This document shows, piece by piece, positions 22,730 to 35,285 of a DNA stretch of 64,000 nucleotides; the first letter of the stretch is position 1, and every line of letters begins with the position of its first letter. Under the pieces are notes generated by a model. The model saw only the letters and a program-made list of their open reading frames with translations. It made no database searches and was not told where the DNA came from. Origin of the DNA: Paracentrotus lividus (taxonomy: Eukaryota; Echinodermata; Echinoidea; Camarodonta; Echinidae). The stretch is taken from the NCBI GenBank assembly GCA_940671915.1, contig CALNVZ010002100.1:18106640-18170639 (forward strand), read 5' to 3'. The position numbers and the translations under genes are program-made.

Positions 22730-23225
22730 TCTTGCCTCTTTCTGTACACACCGTCCCTTCTCATTCCATTGATTCCCTCAAACAACCCTCACTGCTACAA
22801 CACACAACATGCACACACACACACACATCGCAGCCCTCTACTTTTCCCTCACTGACTCTCACTCCGCCATTTTTGTATCCCTCAAACAACCTCTCACCTA
22901 CGACACAACACTACAACAACACACACACATCACGACACCGTCTCCCTTGCTCCCTCACCTCACTCCGCTCCGCTTTTGTATTCTCTTAACAAACCCACAC
23001 GCCATACACACACAGATTCTTCTCTTTCTCTCTTCCTCGACCCACTCCTCAATTTGAATTCCTTCAAATCCTCGAAGCTAACAGCACCACACAGCAGCAT
23101 CACACAGGCACACGTTCCCTCGACCCTCTTCCTCAACCCACTCCCTTCTTAAATTTTTGATCCCGTCAAAGACACACGACCTACAACACACGACAGCACA
23201 CAGACACAAACAGCACGACGGAAAT
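22730..23225. repeat. CA-rich tandem array with CCTCAAACAACC units
   Basis: ACACACACA blocks alternate with TTGATCCC/TCCCTCAAACAACCCTCAC-like segments about every 90-100 bases. It is the reverse-complement counterpart of 41640-42050. Confidence 0.75.
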
Positions 23226-23379
23226 CCTGTAAGACGTGACTAAATTTGGGGGATATGTATGTCAATTAATCTTTATATCATTGCTTTTGATAAAGAGGGT
23301 TCACTTTCATCTCTTGTTGCGCCAAAAATTGACAAGCAGATACAATAGTATACTACTGGTCGTTGCTACTAGCCCGATT

Positions 23380-24890
23380 ATGTGCCGCGGTCCGATATTT
23401 CCGCAGGGGGGAGGGGGGGGCGGGGGTGTTGGTGATCGTCGTATTTGTGTCCGAAAGTTCGTTATTCCGAAAATATTAAAAAATTGTTATTGTCCGAAAA
23501 TAGAAATAAAGTTTGTAAATCTGTGAAAATAGAATATAGTTTCGTTATTCCGAAAAATATATGAAAAGATTTTGATTATTCCACAAAAAAAAAAAGTTTC
23601 GTTTTTCCGAAGATAGTAAGTAATGGTTCGTTAATCTAAAAAGTAGAAATATCAGGGTTTCGTTTTCCAATAAAAGAATAAGGTTCGTTATTCAAAAAAG
23701 AAAAGGTCGTTATTTCCGAAAATAGAAATATAGGTTATTTATCTGAAGAAAGATAAAAGGTTCGTTATTGTTACCGAAAATAGATAAAAGGATTTCTGTT
23801 AATTCCGGATAAAAGGAAAAAAGGTTTATTCTCCCGAAAATAGAAAAGGTATCGTTTATTCCGAAAAAAGAAAAAGAAGTCTATGGACCGAAAAGTAGAA
23901 AAAAAGGTTCGTTATTTCCGATGAGGAATTAGAACAAGTTTCGTTATTCACCGATAGAAAGGAAAAGGGGTTCGTTATTCCGAAAATTGAGCTATATTGT
24001 GGCCTGAGCGAATGGATAAGAATGTTTGGACTGTGTTTTGGGTCACGCCATGAATTAACCTCCAAGAAAGGGGGATGTTAATTTTTTGGGGGGGGGTAGG
24101 GTATCATTTCGGACGTATTTTATTTTCACAAATATCTAACAGCGACTTCTTCTGAAGTTTGCGCTCTAAAAATGGCCGTATCATACTCATAACTAAATAA
24201 TTAATGTCCGCAATTGTAAGTGCATTGCCGTATTCATTTGATGAAGAAATATTTTAGAAAAACATGTTATCAGCGGAAACTACTTACTCTTACTACGGAA
24301 GAACTCGCCGCCGATCTTTTGTTTTTTCGATCGTATACTTTTCTTCATGGAATCATAAAGACGTGGGCGGATGCTATTGCGGAATCATTATTTAGGTGCC
24401 CTTATTGATTTCCCCGCTTCGGCGCAAGTCAGATTATTTCAGTTTCGGATCTAGACCTAGACCTTATCTCATTTATTTCGTAATAGCGGACTTTCAGAAT
24501 GAACGAAACCTTTATTCTATTTCGATAACCGAACCTTAATTTCTTTTTCGGAAAAACGAATGCCTTGATTCTACTTTTCGGAATAACGAAGCTTTCATTT
24601 CTGAATTTCGAAAAGAAGACGTTATTTCGGTATGTTTCGGAATAACGAAACCTTCGATATAAGAGGACATCCCTCCACGCGGACTATCGATACCAGCAGG
24701 ACATAACGGACGCTGCGGACTAGTCGGACCCGCGGAATTCTAAACGACCCCGCGGACTATAGGACGTCGCGGACCTACGGACTCCGTTGTGACTATATCG
24801 GATCCGTCGGACTATCGGACCTCAGCGCCGGTACGTAACGATCCCGCGACTATCGGACCGCCGCGGACTATATCGGGAGTGACCCGGATT
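23380..24890. mobile_element. Foldback-like element with minisatellite arms (in arm A)
   Basis: Left arm: a G-rich start, then TTCGTTATTCCGAAAATAG repeats of about 26 bp from about 23455 to 23990. The spacer is about 24000-24480. Right arm: the same repeat inverted (TATTTCGGAATAACGAA type, 24480-24660) and then CGCGGACTATCGGACC repeats of about 16 bp (24670-24885). The element is self-complementary, with arms made of short tandem repeats. Sea urchin TU foldback transposons are known to be organised this way, so a TU-like element is a fair comparison. The spacer holds a 62-codon open frame at 24220-24408 whose DNA is conserved in the other copy but is broken there. Confidence 0.65.
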
Positions 24891-27000
24891 GTTTACTTCA
24901 AAAGCAAATGCTTTTACTGGAGAATTTTTTCATTATTTAGATGAATTGTTGTTTAATTAATCAAACAATCTGAATTAAAAAGATTGCGATGAGCAATGAT
25001 TATCAAATAAAAACAGATGGTGATTGATCTATTGCTTTGACGATTCCATTGGAGTTTATAATAGGTACAATGAACACGATTGGAGGATTGCGCCAAATTT
25101 TGTGCAAATCTAATTTGTATAATTAAACATTAAGATTGCTAGATGTCATTCAATTGTTCTGTTATCAAAAGACGATTTGCGAGCCAGACACAGGAGAAAA
25201 AGCGGCTTTATCAGCAGATCAAATACGCAATAACTCTGAAAAGGGACATCAAGACAATCATCATTTATAACTTAAAATATTGTAAATTATATTGGCCATT
25301 GTGTTTTGAAAACTCCGCCACGGTGCAAAAAAGGGGGTTTTGTTAAGCTTTTCCCAATTTGTTTCAGTAAATGTGATGATAGCGTGGCCTAAATAGAGGG
25401 GTTATTGCCCTGAAATGTGTATATTGTGAAAGCGAATGCAAGCTCATAGTCAGACTCTGGAATTTGAGCGTACTGCGCGACTTGAAACTGGCGACATCGG
25501 CTACGGGATAGAATAACTGAAAAGGTAAGGTGGGTTTGAAGGGGTGGGGGAGGAAGGGGGGGGAAGAGTACACACAACAGGTCTTGGGATTGATTGCGAT
25601 GCGCTCCTGTAATTTTGAAACGATCATAGACCATGGATTAACTTTATGGATTTTTATTTTATGTGCTTGTGAGCTTTTAAGGACTTTATAGCTTAGAGTT
25701 CTCATGGCAATCTTGTTTGTATGACCGACAGGTTCATAATTTACAGGCCAACGTTTGGTAATTGGCGGTTCCGATAAATTAGCATTGCACTTTGTTCCCT
25801 ATTGACTGTGTTGTTGTACGATACAGTAACACATATAAACAGTTCCTTCCTGTATTTTGAAGTGACGCTTACGGTAAGATGCAAGATAACTCTAAGAAAG
25901 TTAGACTTGAGATACTTGGTGCTGAAACTTTGTTGATTCTCATTCATTTATAAAATAGCCCACCTATAATGACATGTTTGTATAGAACTTTGCCCACCAG
26001 GCTGAATCTTGCAGGAGGGGGGGGGGCGACTCCCCTCCCCCCGCCCAGGTTTGACCAATATTTGGGCCCTTTACGGTTAAGGAATTTTTTTATTAAAATG
26101 AAGAAACTGCTCAACAACTGTAATTTCTGAAGGAAAATTTACAAAGAGCATTCAAAATTGGTGAGTAAAAAGACCTGGACAAAGGAGAAAAAATATTGGG
26201 GCACTATTAAAAAAAAAGGCCCCCAAAATTTCAAGTATTTGATTAAAATAATTACTACTTCACCCCTAGCATTGTAGTGGATGGCAGTTGTGAAATCCGA
26301 CATGGGCATCGGTCTGTCAGAATATGTAATCACATTTGTAGGGTACTAGTTAAGTATTTTCAAAAGTTATGACACTTGATTCCTGATAGGTGCACATTTT
26401 TAGATTTAGGTGGTTGTAACACAAAAGGGGCGAGTTCAAAACACATGGTCAATAATAATGCAGCAATGAATAACAGCAAAATACATTGGATCAAGTCTCA
26501 ACATTAAAGAAAAATAGCTGACATTCGATTCAAGATGAATATCGTGATATTTACAGAATAAATTTTCATAGCATTATATTGGTGGAGAAGAGAATTGTTT
26601 CTTGGTTACTTAAATCAATGTATTGAATAATTCACCGGGGCATCACTTGTATATAAACACCAGACAATAAAAAAACATCCAAAATACTTTTTGGAGTGAA
26701 CAGGTAGCATGTAATGGAAAGCAGCTCTTTGTCCATAGAAAACAGTTTCCGAAACGCGTGCAATTCATTTGTGTTTGTAATGATGTCAACAATTTCATAT
26801 GGAAAAAATGCGTTTGATTACCTCACCAATACAAAAAAGAATAACTATTAAACTTAAGCCCAACTAAGCAGACCTTTGTGTTAGATAGTTTCGACAGACG
26901 CGGTAGCAAGTCAAATGTTGATGTGTTTGGTAATGGAGTCAACAAGTTTTCATTGGAAATAAATGCAAGTTGATTACCTCACAGAATACAAAAAAAAGTA

Positions 27001-28304
27001 CTATTAATGTTAAGCATCAAACTAGAGAATCCTTACTTATATTACACAAGCTAACCAATCGGCGACCTTATTGAGCTTTGCCCGTGCCTATGGCCTGAAC
27101 AGGGTGTTTCCAATGAAAAACGGTGCAAATAATGCGTTTATTGAGCAGGAAATAATATTTGCAATTACTAAACACGCATGTTGGTTTTTTTCCTGGACCA
27201 ATATGTGTGATGAGCTATCGGAACGTCATTTTATATATTAGAAATTATTTGTCTTAGCCAATTTTGCAACGTTTCAACGTTGAAACTAAGCTAAGAATAG
27301 GAAAAAAATCTCTGCAATATGGTCGCCTCTGTCAGGAGGGCAGATTTGTAAAGATTACAATGCCCCTAAGTGACTGTTCTGTTTCTATTATCTGTAAGTA
27401 ACTCCGTTCGTATACTCGGTATTAGGACAGCATAGCACCAAGCTAATATAAATTATAACCAATCAGCGGGCCACGGGAGCGTGTTTAAAGTGGAGCGTGG
27501 AGCGGCAAGTGGGGGGGGCCTGAGCCATGCTAAAATATCACAAATGTATGGTCATTTTTCCGTTTTTTACACGTTTGCTCGACCGAAGGTGTGAGGGGGG
27601 GGGGTCTAAAATATGAGAATTGCACAACGTTGAAGAGCGTATCTGTCAATCGTTTATTTTATTTACAAGGAAAATACCCGATTTATTATAGCTCAGACTT
27701 GAGAATTAAATACTTGAACATATCTGTCTGAATATGTTTTGTTGAAGAAAGGGCAAAGAATATAGTTGCATTTTGTCCGAAAAAAAAATGTCTTTTAAGT
27801 TTGATTATCCAATTTTGTGTGTTCATTGTAATCAGAGCCTTTCAGTATTTTTTTCTGTTCCCCCCCCCATAATTTATATTACATTTCATTTAGAAAAGAA
27901 GAAGGTTGAAAATATGAAGAAAAGAGGATGTAGCGTCGTGTGTAAAATTTCATTAATGCAAAATTGTAATAGAGTAGACTAGGAAAATACGAAAATACAG
28001 CAAAGATAGAATTTCACTATTTTTTATTTTTTAATTTTTTTTTATTTTTGTGAGCATGTTTCCCTCTTTCTTTTATCAATCTATCCATTAATGCTCTCCC
28101 TGAGCCTCTTCGTCCTTTCTCCTCTGGTATTTTGAAAAAAAAATATCTGAGGGGGGGTAGTCTCTCCCATTGCTGCCTCCCTCACAACTCCTTCATTTCT
28201 ACAGACAATAGACTTCGAATGCATTACCTAGTAGGGTCAACGTTGTTTTCTTTCTCCTCTAAAATAACATACCATCTTTCCCATTGAATCCTGTAGATTA
28301 ATAG
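27001..28304. other. Non-coding, no gene seen
   Basis: AT-rich sequence with G and C runs (27510, 27594, 27862) and T runs. No exon or named repeat recognised. Confidence 0.35.
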
Positions 28305-28676
28305 AACAGTAAGAGCGTGATGACTTCATCGTTACCCCATTGGGTACTGGAAGAAGTTTGGACACCTATTCAGATCAACTATATAAAACGCCCACCGTAC
28401 TACAAGATGTATGAGAGACACAATAAAAGAGAGAAGGCTTTGGGGAAAGAACTCAAAACATGGGATATCATGAACTCTGGAATCCTCGGGTCCCGGAAGC
28501 AAATAAGCCTGCCAAAGAAGCCTCAGTCATACTTCCCAAAATTGGACCGTACACCGACACTCAGACTGACAACTTATTTCTCAATAGATTCGCAGGGTGT
28601 GGCGTTATGGTTTGCCTGTTTGGTCTCGGTATTGAGCGGATGTTTGTGACTGGGGTATTGTGAAAACTACACCGAT
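28305..28676 (+). other. Exon-like segment, unidentified
   Basis: A pyrimidine-rich tract ends at CCTGTAG (28297), a possible acceptor. The longest frame (from 28317) reads HWVLEEVWTPIQINYIKRPP then YYKMYERHNKREKALGKELK, basic and hydrophilic, and stays open for 110 codons. A second frame over the last half gives NPRVPEANKPAKEASVILPK and ends with a stop at about 28663. Amino-acid composition looks coding, but no family is recognised. It is the more protein-like of the segments between the inverted arms and could belong with the exon at 34119-34260, on the same strand. Confidence 0.3.
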
Positions 28677-31415
28677 TGATCACATTGATATGAAGAACAC
28701 AGAGAGCGAGGAGGTGGTTTCCCTGTTTACCGTCATTTTGAGTTTATGTAATATATTTTTTTTCATCATATAGTTAGTGTCTGTAACAAAATCTACATCA
28801 TGATAGGCCTACATATTCTTTGTGTGAAAAAGGGCTTAAAACAAAAAACCCACACGATTCATAATTGATAATGCTATGAAGTAATTACTTATGATTTAGT
28901 GCTAGTAGTAAGAAAATATTTTGAATTTTGTTTTATATCAACACTTGTTTTTTCATAATTTTTTTTTTTTTTTAAGAATAGATTACAGGTCTAAGCCTTG
29001 GTATATGGCTAGTAGGCCTATTAAATATATTATCTGTTTTTTTTTTTTTTTTTCTTCTCTTCTTCTTTTTTTTTTTTTTTTTGTTTTTTGGGGGGGGGGT
29101 AAAAGTGTATGTGTGCTGACTGCATTCAGGTTAGACCCTCATGGACGGGCCTTTTGTTTGATCCAGAAAATGAGAATCTCGTAGAGACCCCGGCATATAC
29201 CTGGAATAGATGCAGGAATCGACAACAAAGTATTGACCTTGCACTAAAGTTTGCGACGTAGTTTAAATGCTAAATGATAGTTTTATTCTCTCTACGCGTA
29301 TCCGTATGTAACTTCTGTGGGGTCCAAAAGACTTACGATTGATAAAATGGTACGATTTGATTTTTTCTCGGTAGCCTCATCATGGACAGGATGCTCCAAA
29401 GTTGATGATCTTAATCCTGACTCTGCCCTAACCCTACTCTTAATCATATCTAAACCTATATGACTGTACTGGGTTTTCAAAAGAGGCTACCGGAAAAAAA
29501 AATCAGTCCGTAACTTTTAATCATCGTAATGATTTTTGTTACAGGGCACTGGTCTAGGAATATTCATGAGTCCGCTGCCTATCACGGTAATACAAAGTAT
29601 TAGTGCGTAATTAAAATTGTATCCCTTAATGAGGGCAATGAAACACCGCCGTTGTAATGGACGACCGTGTGCGAATGCATAATCATCATTAAAGAAGATG
29701 TTAACTTGTTCTTAAGAATTAAAGAAAAAAAAACTTTATTTAGCTATTGATAATTGGATTAGCCATTCAAGCGGGGTTTGTTTCTTAATTTTTTGCTCAT
29801 TTATCATTTCGTTTGGTATTATCTTTGTGTTTTAGGTTTTAATTTGATTTGGTTTGATGTGGTGGGTAACATAATGACACGTTGGTAGAGTTGATGATTG
29901 ATAAGACCTACATTTTATTTGCGCTAATATTTGCAATATCTCTATATTTCTCTCTATCATCTATCTCTCTCTCTCTCTCCCTCTCTCTTGTATCTGTCTC
30001 GATCATTCGATCCCTTCCTTTATCTGTTATTGTTAAGAATATATCGACATTCGTAGCATAGTTACGTTATGATGTCCGCACGACAGCATTTCGCTTAACC
30101 AGGTGGAAAAAGTTAATCATGCGTTGCCGTTAATGTAGGGCCCCTTACCAGCGACGATTATTGCCCCTAAATTACACCATTGACGTCGGAGGTGAAATTA
30201 ACTAGAGTCAAGATTCCAAAATCAGTGCGCATGAATTCCATTTCCTCATTTCCTCCACGTGTGTTGAGTAAAATCTAGCTTATTACAAAATAAGAGTTTG
30301 ATGTTTCCTGTAGAAGATGATCGAACAATTAGGACGCCCTCAACTTCACTAAACGTCATATTAACACGTTCGATTTCAACCTAATGTCTCAAGGGGTCAA
30401 AATTAGATTTACCTGCTATTTGTTAATTCTGTTAATCCTTTTATAGAGAGTTGACCAGTATCTAAAGAAGGGACTTTCAAAGAAGAAAAAAAATCCATTG
30501 CTGATTTACTTAGTGGTCACCAGGGTCAAAGTAGATTTTCCGAGTATCCTTGTTTGTATGAATTATTGTGGATGTATAGAAGAATATCACCGTTTTAGGA
30601 TTGTTTAAGGTGGAGCATCATGGATCATATGCCACACCCGTTCATTTGGGTATCATTGCTCATGTCTGAAAAAGTAGCCATGATTTTTTTTTGACAAAAA
30701 TTTGAAAACAAAACAAAATACGTCGCTGCCCAAAGACATTCCACCCATGATGAGGCCCAAAAATCTACGGAGCTTGTAGAACGAAGGGGGTATTCATAAT
30801 AGTGATAAAATCGTGCAAAACTGTCTGTAAATATGAATATATTTTTCACCCCAAAATAAAAAAAAAACAACAATCCCCAGTTCCTTATTTGTCGACAATT
30901 ATTTAATTTGACCTTCCACTAACACCCTCCCTTTGCTACTGCTTGCCTTACTCTCTCGCAGAGGCTAGATAGTTGGCACAATCAGCCTCATAAAACCCCA
31001 AATACAAACCGACACCCTATTCGCCCTCTCCTCGCCCTATCTCAATGTTATACCTTACTGTGCAATAAAGAAAGATAATTTTCGGAACTCCGACTTAACG
31101 GAAACGTCCCCAAGACTCCGAGACGTCTATGCGACAGAAAAATAAAATCTTATATTATAGAGTAGCATTTTCGATTTTTTCCGCGACTAGTTTCATACCC
31201 GTCTTAAACCGCGTCTCATTGCAGGTGAGATCTTCCTTCGATACGTGATCCATTTTCAGTGTAATAAGAAGGGGCAACACTTTATTTTCCGGAAATGTTG
31301 TTTTTCTCTAAAGACACCGCTTAGAATATGACTTGATATATATACCCCTTCTTCAAAATGTTTTTTTACTCATTCATCACTTCGGTGGGGATCCCTGGGG
31401 TGGGGAACACGGGGC
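28677..31415. other. Non-coding; simple repeats
   Basis: T runs at 28960-28975 and 29037-29085 followed by a G run, and a (TC)n block at 29945-29990. The string ACAATTAGGACGCC near 30327 is mirrored by GCGTCCTAATTGT near 34310, and CCGCGACTAGTTTCATACCC near 31181 by sequence near 33520. These hint that inverted symmetry around about 32.35 kb extends beyond the 15-bp minisatellites. No gene seen. Confidence 0.35.
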
Positions 31416-31419
31416 CAGG

Positions 31420-31655
31420 TAAAAATGGCAGAGGTAAAAATGGCAGAGGCAAAAATGGCAGAGGCAAATGGCGGAAGGCAAAAATGGCGGAGGTAAAAAT
31501 GGCGAGGTAAAAATGGAGAGGTAAAAATGCAAGAGTAAAAAAAGCAGAGGTAAAAATGGCAGAGGTAAAAATGGCAGAGGTAAAAATAATGGCGGAGCTA
31601 AAAAATAATGGCAGAGGTAAAAATGGCGGAGGTAAAAATGACAGAAGTAAAATGA
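31420..31655 (+). repeat. 15-bp minisatellite GGCAGAGGTAAAAAT, left arm
   Basis: About 15 imperfect units of GGCAGAGGTAAAAAT, some with GGCGGAGG or small indels. The same unit in reverse orientation forms 33064-33285. Open frames across both arrays are products of the repeat, not genes. Confidence 0.9.
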
Positions 31656-33063
31656 AATATCTTAGGCAATCCAATTGTCATTGCAAAGCACATGCCTATA
31701 ATTATGGCAAATTCCCTAAGGAAAGGGGTAAAACATTAAAAAAAAAAGAATACTAATGAGAGGGGATTATCAAAAATCAATGCTGGACTGCTTGGAGGGG
31801 TCCTTATCTTTATAATTGACTGACTTCCATTTGTACTATCCGCTATGAGATGTTGTTAATTCCGAAGTGAACGATTGTTATACTAATTTTACATTATTGC
31901 CTTTTAACTGTGCATGTTATAAGAAATTATATTTGGGGTATCCTTTATAATAATTATGATGTAAAAGTAAAGAAGAATTCCTTTCGTTTAAAAATGTTTT
32001 GTTGTTATCTGCATTTATCAATGACCATGCACACCAAATTAGAAATGAGTTCTCCAACATGCACTGACACGTAACTTGTTATGAACTAGTGCAAGAGGAA
32101 ATATATTGTTCCCAAAGTTGTCAATATTGATGGGTTGATGTGATTATGGCGTATATTAACGTTTGGGGTTTCAATTTCAATTGTATGCGTATAAACTCAT
32201 TTCAAATCATGTCCATCAAGTAATGTGAAATCAAACCAATGTTAATTGATGTTTTGGAGGTCAGAATCCAAATAAAGTATCATGGTAACAAGAAAAAATA
32301 GACGAGCGCGAAGGAAGAGCGAAAATTATACTCGAATTATAAAGACAAGAAGGCGTAGACGTTTAAGATCAATTTTGCCTCTATTATTGAAAGACCATTT
32401 AGCGACCCCTTAGTTTCAGGTCCAACTGGCGCCCCTACCCTTTTTCTATTCTTTTCTCCTCTTTTCGGCGCCCCCTGCGCACGTAACTGGGGGAGGGGGG
32501 GGGCGGCGGGCGGGCGCCATGCCCTCACAATCATGACAATACGCGTATGATTAACCAATATTAAAGGACTCAGAGGAAATTACCAGACTTATAAAATTGT
32601 TGGATAAAAATGCATTCATCACTCATGAACTTCAATTGAAGTATTTTTTTTTTACAAATTTTACCTCAATCAACTAATACAATATAGGCCTGTAATGAAA
32701 ATGAAATAACACAAATTATATAGGCCTATAATCAGCTCATTTAAAGTGTTTTACTAACAAGAGTCCTGACAAGATATAAAAGGTCAATATGACAAGTATC
32801 ATATTATTTTTATGGTGATATCGACTAGAAAGGCGCAGTCTTTTTCGTTTGTCGTATCATCAAATGGATTTATATTCGTGAGATAAATATCGACTTCTAA
32901 AATTAAAATCGAAGTTTAAATTCATTTTGAGATTATACTCCGTTTCAATCCCGAAAACGGTTCTGAAAGTGGCGGGGCCGAAATGCAATGAAAACACACA
33001 ATTTAATGAGGTGGTAATTTTCACGTTTTTGTACGCCGCGGACCCTGTCAGATCATAAAACCG
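31656..33063. other. Spacer of the 15-bp foldback pair
   Basis: About 1.4 kb between the inverted arrays. It contains a GC-rich patch at 32460-32520 (GGCGCC, G run, GGCGGGCGGGCGCC) in otherwise AT-rich DNA. No transposase or other protein signature was seen. Confidence 0.5.
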
Positions 33064-33285
33064 CAAATGCAACCTCTGCCATTTTTAACTTCTGCCATTT
33101 TTACCTCTGCCATTGTTACCTCTGCCATTTTTACCTCTGCCATTTTTACCTCTGCCATTTTTCCTCTGCCATTTTTACCTCTACCATTTTTACCTCTGCC
33201 ATTTTTACCTCTGCCATTTTTACCTCCGCCATTTTTACCTCTGCCATTTTTTACCTCTGCCAATTTTACACCGAACCGGGACACG
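33064..33285 (-). repeat. 15-bp minisatellite, right arm (inverted)
   Basis: About 14 units of ATTTTTACCTCTGCC, the reverse complement of the left array. Together with 31420-31655 this gives a foldback-type structure with a 1.4-kb spacer. Confidence 0.9.
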
Positions 33286-34118
33286 TCCCCCCCCCCTGAA
33301 ATTTTGAATTGTGTACAGAAACAAATGAGATAGGCTTGTCTCGTCTCACCCGACACCCGTGTCAAAAAATCTTCGCCCTTGTTCAGATGTTAAATAATTC
33401 AAGCTTTGTATTAACTCAAAATAATGAAAGAGAAGCATCTAAACTTTATACAATATAATTACTAATTATTATTAAAATTCTGATTAATGGTATAGTATAC
33501 GTCTTGAGACGGGGTTCAGACTAGTTTGCGACAAAAAATCGAACATGTTCATTTTTATGAGATTTGTTAATTCGCAGAGGCGTCTTGGAGATGTCTCAGC
33601 ACTGTCTCGGAGTCTGGAAAACGTTTCCAAGAATATCGGAGAATTCTCTGAAGGTGCAAACTTAGAATATAATTAAAAACATCGATATTTTTCCTCCAGT
33701 AATGCAATGTGTGCTGTACACTGTAGGGATTGAAATCGGCATAGAGGAAACATGAAAAAAAATTACAAAAACAAAAAAAAAAAATCAGTATTGAAATAAA
33801 ATACACTAGACGTATTTACGCAATACCTACTCTTTCTAAGCATTTAAAAACAGTCTAATCATAGTACATAAATTATAATGAGGAGGGAAACAACAGGGAT
33901 GGTTGGGTATAGGCTACCTATAAGAAAAAACATGCATGATTATGGGCGTTACGTAAGGCGGAAATGCAAAAAGCAAAAAGCAAAAACAAAATAGACTTAC
34001 AATACAAGCAATGCAGGCAGTCATATTACAAGCAGGAATTTTTATTTGCTTGTTTTTTGTTTTTTGTTTTTTTTTTTCTTCTTCTTTTTTTGTTGTTGTT
34101 GTTGTGTGTTTTTACTTG
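33286..34118. other. Non-coding, no gene seen
   Basis: It includes GAGACGGGG/ACTAGTTTGCGAC sequence near 33505-33540, related to the repeat at 19186-19270 and mirrored at about 31155-31200. T runs at 34050-34100 form the pyrimidine tract before the next exon-like segment. Confidence 0.35.
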
Positions 34119-34260
34119 TACAGTCAATCAAGTTGCTCAACATAGGAACAATTTAAATCTAAAAGAAGAATTAATTAAGGTGGAGCACATCTGGGGGAAC
34201 GCTGAGATTTACCAGCGCTGTCCAAAAGAAGAGTTCAAATTAGAAGGGTTTGACGTATAG
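34119..34260 (+). other. Exon-like C-terminal segment, unidentified
   Basis: After a T-rich tract and TTGTACAG, a frame reads VNQVAQHRNNLNLKEELIKV then EHIWGNAEIYQRCPKEEFKL and EGFDV before TAG at 34258-34260. The charged, helix-like composition and good acceptor context suggest a last exon. The family is not recognised. The open frame extending upstream to 33964 is intronic. A link to 28305-28676 is possible but unproven. Confidence 0.38.
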
Positions 34261-34613
34261 ATGGTGTCTTGTTAGTGTGTTCATTATCAGAGGAAATAAC
34301 ACCACATGGTGCGTCCTAATTGTCCTCGGTCTCTTATTCTCTCATTTTCAATCTTATTTCAAGATTTAGTCATATTTTGTCTCTTTAGAAGCAGAAAGAC
34401 GGTTTATCTTTATAAAGTGTTTCACCTAACAACATTCTGTTTTTCATTTCATTGTTTTCTTTTATTTTATTTTTAAATAATATGTTTACAATCAGCACGA
34501 TTGTGGATGAACTCACTAAAACGTTGTTATTTCATAACCTCATTCCGACGCAATTACAAATATTGTATTTTACCCAAGAGAATTGAATCAACATCAATCA
34601 TGTCAGCTTCAAG

Positions 34614-34721
<108 letters not shown>

Positions 34722-34924
34722 ATAAATATATAACGGCGTTTATTACGGTTATATCCCTGTAAAAAAAAAGTTACTTTTGAGCTGGACAAAAAGAAGTTTA
34801 ATCCCTAATTTGATATCTTTTCTAGTAAATCAAAGAAGCGTCTTGAAATGCTTGGAGAAGCATCAAAGTCATTATCCGCATATTAATAACACTGCTTTTA
34901 CTTTATACAATATTTTCTCGTATC

Positions 34925-35285
34925 AGGACATCTCCCCCGGAGGACAACTCCCGGAGGAGCAGCTCCCCCGCCGAGGAACAAACTAGCCCCGCACGGAGGA
35001 CAACCTCCCCGGAGGACAACAACCCCCGGAGGACAAATCCCCCACAGGACATCTCCCCCGTAGGACAGGTCCCCCAAGGACAACTCCCCCGGAGGACATC
35101 TCTCCCGATGAAAACTCCCCCGGAGGACAAGTCCCACAGAGGACATATCCCCCGAGTTCAACTCCCCCGGAGGACAACTCCCCGGAGGACAACTCCCCCG
35201 GAGGACAACTCCCCTGGAGGACAACTCCCCCGGAGGACGACTCCCCCGCAGAACAAGTCCCCCGGAGGACAACTCAACCATTCCG
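34925..35285 (+). repeat. 17-bp minisatellite GGAGGACAACTCCCCCG, left arm
   Basis: About 20 imperfect units, with variants GGACATCTCCCCCG, GGACAAGTCCCCCG and GGACAACCTCCCCG. The unit is itself partly self-complementary. The reverse-complement array is at 37497-37887. Long open frames on both strands come from the repeat. Confidence 0.9.

Larger units (their letters stand above)
21691..27000 (+). repeat. Inverted duplication, arm A
   Basis: Reverse-complement counterpart of 38261-42870. Matching blocks run in mirrored order: 21700-21880 with 42680-42850; 22370-22560 with 42265-42420; the CA/GT arrays; 23230-23400 with 41470-41640; 23440-24900 with 40090-41440; 25340-25720 with 39340-39690; 25980-26460 with 38640-39080; 26680-27000 with 38261-38460. 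The copies differ by many substitutions and indels, so this is an old duplication or two copies of one large element. No intact gene is inside. A duplicated block near 26740 and 26890 shows internal tandem duplication. Confidence 0.8.

Noticed and set aside
25364-25705. 113-codon minus-strand frame in arm A
   Set aside because: The homologous DNA in arm A' is not open in the matching frame, and no domain is visible.
31366-33365. Repetitive proteins such as LPLPFLPLPFLP or KMAEVKMAEVK
   Set aside because: Products of the 15-bp tandem repeat; no start context, splice sites or non-repetitive portion.
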